The notes under the pieces: generated by a model
What the model was told of the DNA's origin: nothing
Database searches by the model: none
The model's input: the letters and a program-made list of their open reading frames with translations, nothing else
Shown: positions 44,989 through 55,432 of the stretch, piece after piece
Layout: every line of letters starts with the position of its first letter
Position numbering within the stretch: the stretch's first letter is position 1
Source of the DNA: Dryomyza anilis
Taxonomy: Eukaryota > Arthropoda > Insecta > Diptera > Dryomyzidae
Assembly: GCA_951804985.1 (NCBI GenBank)
Contig: OX638132.1
Span: 24,156,617 to 24,220,616 of the forward strand
Direction of reading: 5' to 3'
DNA length: 64,000 nt
Translations under genes and position numbers: made by a program

Positions 44989-46234
44989 AGGACTGCGTCG
45001 AATAAAATTGTCCGTTACATATCATCCCATAATGTGCTATTGCAAGATTCATATTAAAAAAATTTGATAATAGTAGCTCTGAATTAAATGGAAGAAAATA
45101 ATTTGTGTCAGTTATAGTCAATACAAAATTTATTTAACGCGAAAATGGCAAACGAAGTGGAAGTGCGAGAAAATATAATTAAAATTTTTCAAAAACAACC
45201 TAGTTGGTCTTTTAAAAAAATTGCCAAGGAGGTAGGGGCTAACCCCAAAACCATTTCTCAACAGCTTTAAGGAAGACCTGAGTATTGATCGGAAGAAATG
45301 TTCTGGTAAAAAAAAGGCCCACATGATCGTGAAAAGTCGAAGAAGTTTGTGAATATTTTAAAGAAATATCCAAGCATATCTGGAAGGAAATTGGCGAGGA
45401 AGGCGGATTGCTCAGAATCTTTCGTGCGCAGGACTAAGAAAGAAGCTGGGCTAAAGACGTACAAGGGCTGAAGACGTACAAGTTCCGGATAGAAATGCCG
45501 TCAAGAATGAAACAACGAGCTAAAAAGCTGAACCAAGATTTTTTTTAAAAATTCGATTAGCGGACTTTTCTCAGCTACCTGGGCAGGAATTTTACACAGC
45601 CGATTCTCGAGGAAATGTCGCTGAAACATTAAAATCAAAAAAAATGACAAAATTCCCAAAGAAATTCCTTGTTTGGCAGGCAATTTGCAGTTGTGGAAAA
45701 GGGAGCAGCTCATTCGTGACATCGGGTACAATTAATAGCGAAATATATGTGAAGGTATGCTTGCAAAAGAGATTGCTTCCATTTTTACGCCAACATGAAG
45801 TGTCCACATTTTTTTGGCCTGACCTCGCTTCATATTACTACAGCAAAACGGCCTTAGAGTGGATTCAACAAAATGCAGTGATTTTGGTGCCTAGAGAAGC
45901 CAAGAAGAACTCAGGCAGATTGAGAGATACTGGCCTTTAGTAAAAAGGGAGATGAAGACAACAAAAAAAGTGGCCAAAGACCTTCAAGACTTTAAAAGAA
46001 AGTGGTCTTCAGCAGCTGTGAGGGTGTCGGACACTACCATTACAACATTAATGGAAGGTGTTCCGGAAAAATTAAAACTTTTTATTAAAAAATATTAATT
46101 TCTGTTTTTTTATATTTTTTTTTTAAATCTAAAAATAATTTGCAAAATAAAATTTTTTATTCTCTAAAAATTCGATTACTAGATTTCTAGATTTTTTCAT
46201 TTTTGTAGCGGACAATTTTATTCGACGCAGTCCT
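44989..46234 (+). mobile_element. Tc1/mariner element nested in M
   Basis: The termini AGGACTGCGTCGAATAAAAT and its inverse match for 26 bp. TA flanks both sides (44987-44988, 46235-46236), the canonical Tc1/mariner duplication. The length of 1246 bp is normal for an autonomous element. It encodes a dead transposase. Confidence 0.9.
45145..46098 (+). pseudogene. Tc1/mariner transposase, inactivated
   Basis: ATG at 45145 begins MANEVEVRENIIKIFQKQPS, a helix-turn-helix start (FKKIAKEVGANPKTIS) that runs into TAA. Later blocks in other frames encode DRKKCSG, NILKKYPSISGRKLARKA, KTYKV and VPDRNAVKN. The best open stretch (45644-45940) encodes FLVWQAICSCGKGSSSFVTS and FFWPDLASYYYSKTALEW, where WPDLAS-H-S holds the second catalytic Asp. 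The segment with the first catalytic Asp is mostly deleted near 45545-45580, and the terminal Asp region is rearranged (AKKNSGRL). The last codons (KLKLFIKKY) precede TAA at 46096. A pseudogene with several frameshifts. Confidence 0.85.
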
Positions 46235-46601
46235 TAATACTGCCATTTTTTAAAATATGTATCTTGTATTTTCCATGTCACATATGCATGATAACAATTT
46301 TTTTATTTATTTATTTATTTATTATTTTTTTTTTATTTAATAATTTTTTTGTCTGTTTTCTAGATTTTTATTAATTTTCAATAAATTGTCATAATTTTCA
46401 ATATTCTGCAACAAACTTTAATTTCAGATTTGCGTCGAACTATGCTAAGTTTTGTCCCACAGTGCATTGAAGTCTTTATTGTCTTCTTGCATTGACCCCT
46501 TTAGACAGCAGTCTTGTTGCTCGCTGGTAGTTTCAAAAACACTTGTTTCTCGTGTCACTTTGAGTTTGGAATATTTAAGAAACACGCGCTACAATTTGTA
46601 A

Positions 46602-46805
46602 TTCCGCTTCTAATTATTCCGTTTTATGTAAATTGTGAAAAGAAAGATAAAAAAACAAATTGCGTAGCAGCAACATTGCTTGTGACGCTAAACATTGTAT
46701 AAAAGCTGTCAATCGATGAAAGCAAAACGCAAGAATATAACAGTGAAACATTTAAATTACCTAAATAGGCAATTAAATTACTAAAATTAATTATACATCT
46801 TAAAT
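46602..46805. other. Short non-coding stretch before the 9-bp array
   Basis: ATTGTATAAAAGC near 46695 is TATA-like. CTTAAATTACTTC just before the array looks like degenerate units. Confidence 0.3.
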
Positions 46806-48530
46806 TACTTCAAATACTTTAAACACTTTAAATACTTTAAATACTTTAAATACTTTAAATACTTTAAATACTTTAAATACTTTAAATACTTTAAATACTT
46901 TAAATACTTTAAATACTTTAAATACTTTAAATACTTTAAATACTTTAAATACTTTAAATACTTTAAATACTTTAAATACTTTAAATACTTTAAATACTTT
47001 AAATACTTTAAATACTTTAAATACTTTAAATACTTTAAATACTTTAAATACTTTAAATACTTTAAATACTTTAAATACTTTAAATACTTTAAATACTTTA
47101 AATACTTTAAATACTTTAAATACTTTAAATACTTTAAATACTTTAAATACTTTAAATACTTTAAATACTTTAAATACTTTAAATACTTTAAATACTTTAA
47201 ATACTTTAAATACTTTAAATACTTTAAATACTTTAAATACTTTAAATACTTTAAATACTTTAAATACTTTAAATACTTTAAATACTTTAAATACTTTAAA
47301 TACTTTAAATACTTTAAATACTTTAAATACTTTAAATACTTTAAATACTTTAAATACTTTAAATACTTTAAATACTTTAAATACTTTAAATACTTTAAAT
47401 ACTTTAAATACTTTAAATACTTTAAATACTTTAAATACTTTAAATACTTTAAATACTTTAAATACTTTAAATACTTTAAATACTTTAAATACTTTAAATA
47501 CTTTAAATACTTTAAATACTTTAAATACTTTAAATACTTTAAATACTTTAAATACTTTAAATACTTTAAATACTTTAAATACTTTAAATACTTCAAATAC
47601 TTTAAATACTTTAAATACTTTAAATACTTTAAATACTTTAAATACTTTAAATACTTTAAATACTTTAAATACTTTAAATACTTTAAATACTTTAAATACT
47701 TTAAATACTTTAAATACTTTAAATACTTTAAATACTTTAAATACTTTAAATACTTTAAATACTTTAAATACTTTAAATACTTTAAATACTTTAAATACTT
47801 TAAATACTTTAAATACTTTAAATACTTTAAATACTTTAAATACTTTAAATACTTTAAATACTTTAAATACTTTAAATACTTTAAATACTTTAAATACTTT
47901 AAATACTTTAAATACTTTAAATACTTTAAATACTTTAAATACTTTAAATACTTTAAATACTTTAAATACTTTAAATACTTTAAATACTTTAAATACTTTA
48001 AATACTTTAAATACTTTAAATACTTTAAATACTTTAAATACTTTAAATACTTTAAATACTTTAAATACTTTAAATACTTTAAATACTTTAAATACTTTAA
48101 ATACTTTAAATACTTTAAATACTTTAAATACTTTAAATACTTTAAATACTTTAAATACTTTAAATACTTTAAATACTTTAAATACTTTAAATACTTTAAA
48201 TACTTTAAATACTTTAAATACTTTAAATACTTTAAATACTTTAAATACTTTAAATACTTTAAATACTTTAAATACTTTAAATACTTTAAATACTTTAAAT
48301 ACTTTAAATACTTTAAATACTTTAAATACTTTAAATACTTTAAATACTTTAAATACTTTAAATACTTTAAATACTTTAAATACTTTAAATACTTTAAATA
48401 CTTTAAATACTTTAAATACTTTAAATACTTTAAATACTTTAAATACTTTAAATACTTTAAATACTTTAAATACTTTAAATACTTTAAATACTTTAAATAC
48501 TTTAAATACTTTAAATACTTTAAATACTTA
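46806..48530. repeat. 9-bp minisatellite (TTTAAATAC)n, about 191 units
   Basis: 1725 bp of almost invariant TTTAAATAC. Variants are seen only at the left edge (TTCAAATAC, TTTAAACAC) and at 47590 (TTCAAATAC). Because the period is 9, the minus strand reads as (KYL)n for hundreds of codons; this is not a gene. The homogeneity implies recent expansion, or an assembler estimate of array length. Confidence 0.97.
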
Positions 48531-48944
48531 TATTTGTTATTCTAGTTATATTTAGTGTAAATATTCAAAATGTTGTTATTTCTAATATAAATGTAGTGAA
48601 ATTTTGAAATAAAATACAGTAAATATTATGTAGTTAATATCCATACCATATGCCATGTCCCAGGTACATAAAATGAATACATAAAATTACAATCGGTCCC
48701 ATCCGGAACTTTGAGTATCAAAATTGTAAAAGTAAGGTATGATAAATATCAGGGAACAAAAAAAAAAATAGTAATTTTGAATGGTTAAAAATTATAATAC
48801 TAAAAAAACATTAGGGAATTCAAATTGTACATCAATTTTTATTTGTAATAGCTCGACCCGTGTACGACTCGTGCAAAGATTTTGTGAATGCAAGGACATG
48901 GATCGATTTTATTAATATAAACACATTTGATTTATTATTTATAT
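48531..48944. other. Non-coding AT-rich DNA
   Basis: No features. Confidence 0.35.
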
Positions 48945-49545
48945 CAGGGACCCGTGCTTCGCCGTGCACATTTTTTATTGGGTTTAAAAATGTAGTAACC
49001 ACAATTAAAATAATTCTCCGTCAAAACAATTTTTCCCAAAGACAATTTTTTTCTCAGACTGTACTTCCCCGTAGAATATTTCGCCGTAGAATTCTTTCCA
49101 GTAGGAATCTTCCCCGTAAGATTGTTCGCCAGAGAACGCTTTCTCGTATAATTATTTCCGGTAGAATTCTTTCCCGTAGAAATCTTCCCCGTAGAGTTTT
49201 AGTGTGGTGAGTTTCAGTGTGTTGAGTTTAGGTGTGGTTAATTTTAGTGAGGTTAAATTTATTGTGGTGAGTTTTAGTGTGGTGACTTGGTGTCATGAGT
49301 TTCATGTTTGTAGCTGCTGCAAGTGCCAAGTTATATCGTTTTGAAAGTTTAGGCTGTATCAGAGGTGCAACACCACTTTGTTCAATCCCGCCCATATATA
49401 GGCTATCATTCCTTCCAGATCCTACATCATCTGTAGTAAACATTTCAAGAAAATCGGATGAGCCGTTTAGACGGAGAAGGGGAACAAACAAACAAACAAA
49501 CAAAAGGACAAACCAACAAAGATTTATTATATTAATATGATTTGG
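48945..49545 (+). repeat. Dispersed repeat C2 with two minisatellites, second copy
   Basis: It starts near GGGACCCGTGCTTCGCCGTG. 49035-49195 holds TTCCCCGTAGAATTC units, 49196-49290 GTGAGTTTTAGTGTG units, then TTCAATCCCGCCCATATATA, GCCGTTTAGACGGAGAAGG, (ACAA)n and GATTTATTATA. Same order as 8190-9065, but with the right part uninterrupted. Frames on both strands follow the repeat. Confidence 0.72.
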
Positions 49546-49574
49546 GTTTTATTACATATGGGATACTACCCACA

Positions 49575-49700
49575 TTTTTATACCCTACACCTATGAGGTA
49601 CAGGGTATATTAACTTTGTGCATATATTGTAACGCCCCGGTATGGAAAAGTATATATATTCTTGATCAGCATCACTACCCGAGTCCGTTTAGCCATGTCC

Positions 49701-49740
<40 letters not shown>

Positions 49741-50413
49741 TGCTGTCTTGCTGTCTTTCTGTCTTGCTGTCTTGCTGTCCGAATACAGAATAACTTGAGA
49801 AATACTGATCAGAATGCGATAAAATTTCGTCTCAATATATTTTAGCCAAAAGTAGGAACTGAGTTTAAAAATGAGCCAAATCGGGCAACGGACACGCACA
49901 CCTCCCATACAAGTCACTTTTAAATAACTCTTTCGAAATTAATAACTCGAAATGTATTCAAGGTATAGTTATAAAATTTAAAAGGTATTGTTAGAATTTA
50001 CCTAAAAATATGTGGTCCAAAAATGGGCGTGATCCGCCTACTTTTTTTTTTTCATTATTTCCCGGGTTTTCATAGTGGAAATTTGATCCGTAGATTATTA
50101 AAGTCAAATCTATGAAATATTAGTCTTACAAAATTTTAAATATAGGCGTGGTCCGCCCAATTATATTTTTCAACTTTTTTTTTAGTTTTTTATACTTTAT
50201 ATAAATTTTTTAATTTATGGGGATATAAGACGTAAATTCTGAGGGTGGGGAGGTTCAGCATAATCAAAAATTTAAAATTAAGGTATACAATTAAATATTC
50301 CTCACTAATATATACACCAAAGGTGTAGGGTATTCCATAATCGGGCCCGACCGACTATAAAAATCCGCCCCATGTGACCGAACTTACCCATGTGACCTAA
50401 CTTTCCCAACTCG
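49575..50413 (+). mobile_element. Mini-me-like element, copy A6
   Basis: TTTTATACCCTACACCTATG start, core, (GTCT)n and (CTTGCTGT)n at 49700-49778, hairpin near 50342, end TTTCCCAACTCG. A GGAGGCGTGTCC segment near the start is deleted. Confidence 0.78.
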
Positions 50414-51190
50414 TTTAAAGTTTATTTCATTCAATTTTGTTATTTTATTTTATAATGAATTAATCGTCAAATTAAAATTTTGTTGGGGACTAAATATTTG
50501 TTAGGTGTTATTTGATACATGTTGGGGGTTATTACATTTTCTTAATTTAAGGGTTATTTCATTTTATTTGGGGGTTATTTTATAATGTTATTGCATTTGC
50601 AATAAATACAATTTTAGTATCTGTTGGATTTTTCAAACACATTATAATTGTACACAAATTACGAAAAAGTTATTTGGAATTTAATTTTATTGCATTGTTT
50701 TATGTAATATACTATTTACAAATGACAAATATAGATCAGTTTTAAATAATAATATGACATTACATATCAGATTAAAATACTATTTTATTTCTATTAAAAA
50801 TATTATATTCTTGTTATATTATTTTTGTTTTGATTTTTATGTAGAAGAACATTTTAATTTTAAATTAATTTTTCAATCTCTGACAGATCATCCCATTTTT
50901 GTTTGTAGTTTGGGGGTTATTTCATCATTACTTAACAACAATTTGCGTGGTAAATTTTTTATTTTTATTATTTCTTTAATTTCATATGAAATAGCACCAT
51001 TTGAAACATTCATATGAAATAACACATTTATTGGGGTTTATTTAATTTTTGATTTGGGTGTTATTTTATTTAATTTGGGTATTACTTATTTTTATTTTGG
51101 GACTATTTATTTATTTTTTTGGTTTATTTCATTGGTCGTTATTTAATTCTGCATTATTTCATTGGAAGTTATTGCATTGAACGCCAAAAT
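50414..51190 (+). repeat. Low-complexity zone of GGGGTTATTTCATT words
   Basis: GGGGGTTATT, GGGTTATTTCATT and TTGGGTGTTATTTT recur irregularly 12-15 times on the plus strand. An 87-codon frame at 50754-51017 is not supported. Origin unknown. Confidence 0.5.
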
Positions 51191-52160
51191 ATCACCAAAA
51201 CACCTTCAGAAATAAAATATTTTATACTGAGTACATTTACATAATACGTGTAGTGCAAACGCTATCAGTTTCACAGTCATAATAACCTCTTTCAAAGCAG
51301 CATCCGCACAAAAGTATTGCATAAGCTGCTTAAGAATTAACTAGGAAACTATTTTTATTTTTGATTCTACTAAATGCATCACGTACGGAGTGCGATTATA
51401 TAAATGGTGTTGTAGTAGTGGCAACATGCAGCTAAATCCAAACAGAGAAATATTTTGCATAAATGTAATCTTAATGAAAATCAACAGAAAGTGGAATAAT
51501 ATTTTTCCTGAAACGTGTCACGGGCACGTTTGTGTTTTAAGTAAAATGCATAAATATCTTTAGTAAAAAATAAAAATACAAAATATTGAATTGAAGTGGA
51601 GAAAGTTATTGCTAAGTATTTCAAAATAAATGCAGTTTTCGTCATTCACTTTGATCTTTTTCTTTTCACTGCGAAGCAAGTAAGCATTACATTATTAATG
51701 GCCATTTTACGTGAAATTTTAACATTGTGCGTTGTTCAGTTTTGTTTTATTGCTTTACATTTTACTTACTTTTTCACTGAACTACTTCAGTCTAGTTCGA
51801 TGTGATTCATGGTTCTCACTGAACTTCAATGTCAAATGTAATATTACTTAGTACATGTTGTATTTCATATTGTATAAAGCATAAAAAAAATAACAATAAT
51901 TATTCGAACAATATATATTTTTAATGGATTTTAAATGATTTAAAGGACTTTTATAATTTTAGATCATTATTTTGCACAACGCTTAAAACATTTTTGTCCC
52001 ATTTTGAACAGGACAAATCGAGCAATTGTTACGCTTATTTGACCACCTTGTTCATTATCTGGAATATGGCAGTGCTATGCTAGGATCGTTTTGAATCTAC
52101 GTGCTTAATTTATGAACAAATATAAAATAATTGAAAATAAGTTAGCTGAATACATGTTCT
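51191..52160. other. Unique-looking non-coding DNA
   Basis: No gene; a 69-codon frame at 51596-51805 lacks a domain. Confidence 0.4.
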
Positions 52161-53099
52161 TACCTTAGTGGAAATTTGCCCGATGCATCAGGAAATGATC
52201 GGGTTTTTATCGGGTAAGCCCTATTAGAGCAAACATGGTCATCGCCTTGTCATGCTCTTATCACGTTCACATTTACATTATCGATACAGTAAATGGTCCT
52301 GATCAAATCAACATTAGTCGTTTCTCATAATTAGATTTCTATCGGGTAATGTTCGGGATTTAATGAGAAAAGCCCTAAATATGTCGAGTAAATGTTATCT
52401 GTCAGCGTGGCGAGATTGTAACCCAGTTGTATGCCTGCTTTTCACAATGTCATTTTGCATCAGTTTCATGTTCGAAAATTTCAGAAATTAGTTTAGTCAT
52501 GGCAAAGTTTAAAAAAAAATTCTAAAATGTTTGAATTTCGATTTCGTTTAACTTTGGTTAATGAACATTTTAATATTTGGACAGTTTTTGCGGCGTATTA
52601 ATAATGTAAATAAAACAATAATGTGAATATGAAACAAAATGACAGATTGAATGATTATTTTATTTTTCATAAATTTATATATGTTGTAATTTTCATATGT
52701 AAATCAAAAAATGAATCATTGATTTGATTTTATTGATATATTCTTATATATCATTTTTTATATACTTAAATATGTTATATTTTTAGAATTATTTTATTAA
52801 ATACACTGTATTACATTTAATAGTGAATTTTATTTCATAGGGTATTTGTAGGGTTTTAATAATGAAAACACTTTTATGCTCGGCTCTGACAAGGCAATGG
52901 TCGAGTAAATAATGAAATGAGGAATTACCCGATCAGTGTATGATCATGGCCTGAGGTGAGTAAATGATCAGGTTCTACGTAACAAGGACAACGTGCCTCC
53001 GATTTGTTTCCTCGTTTGGGCCTCGTCATAACCCGATCATCTCAAATAATGGCATGATCAGTTCATGAGCATGGCCCTACCCAATTTTCTACTAGGGTA
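52161..53099. mobile_element. TIR element R with ATGATC-rich ends
   Basis: The left end TACCTTAGTGGAAATTTGCC and the inverse of the right end, TACCCTAGTAGAAAATTGGG, match imperfectly over 20 bp. Both subterminal zones are rich in ATGATC / CCCGAT words (GATGCATCAGGAAATGATCG; CCCGATCATCTC, GGCATGATCAG). No coding capacity and no clear duplication. Confidence 0.55.
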
Positions 53100-53519
53100 C
53101 GTAGCCGTTCTCCATATTATCTGCAATTTCCTATATCGCACGTTTGCTCATATCGCCGCATTGCTAGTTGAGTCTGTTGGTCATATACTATTGGTCAAAT
53201 ACGATAGCAACAGGCAGCACACAACAGATCCAATGTGCACTTTCCCTACGTCCAGGACTTTACGCGCTGTCTCAGCTGGTAGGCTAATTGTTGAAGTTTA
53301 CGTACTATACGCTATACCCACTATACGCCTGCTGGGAGTTTTATACCATGTGCAAGGTGCATTTTATCAGGGGTCAGACGCAGAACAGGCAGCTGCCCAT
53401 AGTGGGTACAGACGCTACCTGGGTTTTAACTAGGGACAGCGGGGTCGGAATTCCCCGTTTTTTCTCTCCTGAGAAAAACCCTTGCGGGTTATATATCAAT
53501 CTATAATCTATCTGTCTAT
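53100..53519. other. GC-richer segment of unknown nature, with (ATCT)n
   Basis: About 45-48% GC, against roughly 30% around it. A 122-codon plus-strand frame (53065-53433) begins inside element R and shows no recognisable domain. GGGGTCGGAATTCCCCG near 53441 and AACCCTTGCGGGTT near 53477 are small palindromes. 53497-53537 is (ATCT)n. It might be the 3' part of the adjacent LINE, but no supporting motif was found. Confidence 0.35.
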
Positions 53520-54219
53520 CTATTTATCTATTAATCTACGAATCAGTTGGGGCAATCTTCTTTTTTTGCCAACCGATTTATTTAGTTCTGTCGACTGAGT
53601 CCATATTGAGGGGAGGGAGGGGTGAATCCACTCTTTTGTGAGATAAAAGACAACATTGGGTCTTGCTTGCATTAAAATCAACTCTATTAGCAAGACCCCA
53701 CTCGGAGATTGATTTAAGGTCATTGTTGAGTGTGTCATTCATAGAGCGTCTTTATCTCCAAAGAGTTTGGGCGCTTGTTGAAGGAATATGAATGTCAAAT
53801 GTTACTGTCATCTGCAAAGGAATGAATTGGGTTCTGAGTCAATGACAGAAGGTCATTGATAAATACCAGAAATAGGGACGGGGATAGGACGGAACCCTGC
53901 GGAACTCCAGAATTGATGAAATATTGTTCTGAGAAAACACCACCCATCGCAACTCGTATGGAACGACCCTGGACAAAACACGATATCCATCGAGTAAAAG
54001 AATTACCGACACCAGTTTTGATACGAGGGCATCATGCCACACTCGATCAAAAACCTTGAAAATATCAAGAGCGACCACCTTACTCTCCCCGAAAATGTGA
54101 ATACAATTATTCCACTTTTCGGAGAGGACCGCCATCAAGTCACCGGTGGATCTGGTCCTACGGAAACCATATTGCCGGTCACTAAGTAATTCGTTTCGCT
54201 GATTCCGCAGTTGAATCAA
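53520..54219 (-). pseudogene. LINE reverse transcriptase fragment (jockey-like)
   Basis: The minus strand encodes LSDRQYGFRRTRSTGDLMAV (a conserved RT block: QYGFR..RST.D), then VVALDIFKVFDRVWHDALVS with the first catalytic Asp, and DGYRVLSRVVPYELRW. After frameshifts it reaches FADDS at 53818-53804, the second catalytic motif (FADD), and words of the next domain (NDLKSISEWGLANRV, ELNKSVGK). Both ends are truncated: 54219 meets an AAATATTGGTT-rich sequence and 53520 an (ATCT)n run. Jockey/CR1-group non-LTR element; dead. Confidence 0.82.
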
Positions 54220-54891
54220 ATAAATATTGGTTGGTACAACATAATGTTATATCATTTAGTCAATATAACCAAATATCTGTTGAGTCAACTAAATATTGGT
54301 TATGTCTCATTTTGAATTTAGTTGCCGTAGCAATGGAAATAAAAAAAATTGAAAATGGATAAAAAGTGTGCTTCCCCAATTAATGTTGCAGTTGCTTCAA
54401 CTAATAGTTGGTTAAGCTTCATACTATTGTTTACCTCAAATGAATTTCAGTTGAGGCTGACTACATTTGGAAGATGCAAATGAATATTCTTTGAAACAAC
54501 TGCACGCCAAGCTATTTTTTTACTAATGTTACCTTTTGTTCATATATTTTCAGTTTATGTCTGAGTTTTTAGGACGGTTAGATTTTGGTTTTAAAAATTA
54601 AATGTTTTTTAATAGGATTCAATTTTAGTTCCTCATTCAGCCTTATCGTAAACACTTGGGGAATATTCGATTCCCTCGGAATTTTTTGGTATCGGCAGTC
54701 AGCAATTCCTACGGAATTTTTTTCGAATTTCGAATGCAGTTTTACAACATTTTCAGATTTTTTGTTTATGTGTTTCTTGGTTATCTTTATCATTCTAGAT
54801 AATAATACTAAATCAGCTGTTTAGCAAAATGTCATACAGTGTTGTTGCATAAAATTTTGTTGTGTTGTGCAAATAAATATTGAAGTGAAAC
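54220..54891. other. Non-coding; AAATATTGGTT word cluster at the left
   Basis: 54210-54420 has five AAATATTGGTT / TAGTTGGTT-type words in both orientations. The rest is AT-rich with mirror frames at 54578-54824 that have no support. Confidence 0.4.
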
Positions 54892-54895
54892 TTAT

Positions 54896-55428
54896 TTTTA
54901 CAAAAAGAGGTAATTTGTCCCACTGTGCAAGCAATCAACAATAATAAATGAGACGCAAGACAATTCAGCGCATTAAGAAATGTGTTAGAAAGAGAGGGAA
55001 GAGTATTCAGCGTACTAAGCAATGTGCGAGAAAGAGAGGGAAGATCTACACATTAAAACACATGAGTGCGAATGAGATGCCAATAGCATGCGTCATTCAC
55101 GAAACGAGTAGAAGGTTCTCGAAACAAGTCGAAGCTTGTCGAAACGTGTCGAATTGATGCATGCAGTATATAAGGGAGCCGCATCTGAGGTACAGCACTT
55201 CAGTAGTGATTGTAAAGTGGTCGAGGTCATCTCGTGTGATAATTGCCAAGTTAAATTGTGGACATGCAGCAGTTGTTAGAATTTGTTATTAGTAAAGTTG
55301 TTTATTAAAGTGAATTAATAAAGTTAATTGTTATAATTTAAACCAAACATAAGAGTGTTTTTATTTTGTACACAATCCAGAGATACGAACTTGTAGACCA
55401 GTTTTCCGTAGACTGAATTTTCGTAACA
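54896..55428 (+). mobile_element. Solo LTR, 533 bp, 4-bp duplication TTAT
   Basis: The left end TTTTACAAAAAGAGG corresponds to TGTTACGAAAAGAGG in the second copy (59911-60228). The right end is TTTTCGTAACA, so the LTR is of TGTTACG...CGTAACA type. TTAT flanks both sides (54892-54895, 55429-55432). U3 holds a roughly 47-bp direct repeat (ATTCAGCG...AGAAAGAGAGGGAAGA). A TATATAAG at 55167 and TCAGT at 55200 form a core promoter, and AATAAAG near 55317 a poly(A) signal. No internal retroelement sequence adjoins it. Confidence 0.8.
55167..55204 (+). promoter_or_regulatory. LTR core promoter: TATA box and initiator
   Basis: TATATAAG at 55167-55174 and CTTCAGTAG with TCAGT at 55200-55204, about 33 bp apart, the standard arthropod TATA-Inr spacing. 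Confidence 0.7.
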
Positions 55429-55432
55429 TTAT

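Larger units (their letters stand above)
44661..46464. mobile_element. Transib-like element M, 5-bp duplication CATTG
   Basis: The termini CACTGTGGAACAG and CTTTTGTCCCACAGTG-type GTCCCACAGTG pair over CACTGTGG. The duplication CATTG is at 44656-44660 and 46465-46469. CACTGTG fits the CACWRTG Transib start. It has different inner sequence from element L. A Tc1/mariner element occupies 44989-46234, leaving about 560 bp of M itself. Confidence 0.7.
43436..46601 (+). pseudogene. Candidate small host frame broken by two Transib-like insertions
   Basis: The blocks are 43436-43528, 44565-44660 and 46470-46601. Once the two elements and one copy of each 5-bp duplication are removed, the three blocks join in one frame of 106 codons ending in TAA at 46599. 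The start has a good fly context (TTTAACAATGTCT). The N-terminus (SVVLLYAIAATCSLSIA) is hydrophobic and could be a signal peptide or anchor; the second block continues hydrophobic (FVFYLFLTFVTDFAAV). No family is recognised. The chance of 106 codons staying open at this composition is low but not negligible. A pyrimidine tract and TTTTGCAG at 44600-44606 could instead be an acceptor site. Confidence 0.35.

Noticed and set aside
46805..47596. 264-codon minus-strand frame, (KYL)n
   Set aside because: It lies entirely in the TTTAAATAC array; a 9-bp period keeps frames open automatically. No start context or non-repeat coding.
53065..53433. 122-codon frame as a gene
   Set aside because: It starts inside the terminal repeat of element R and matches nothing recognisable; kept only as a GC-rich segment.
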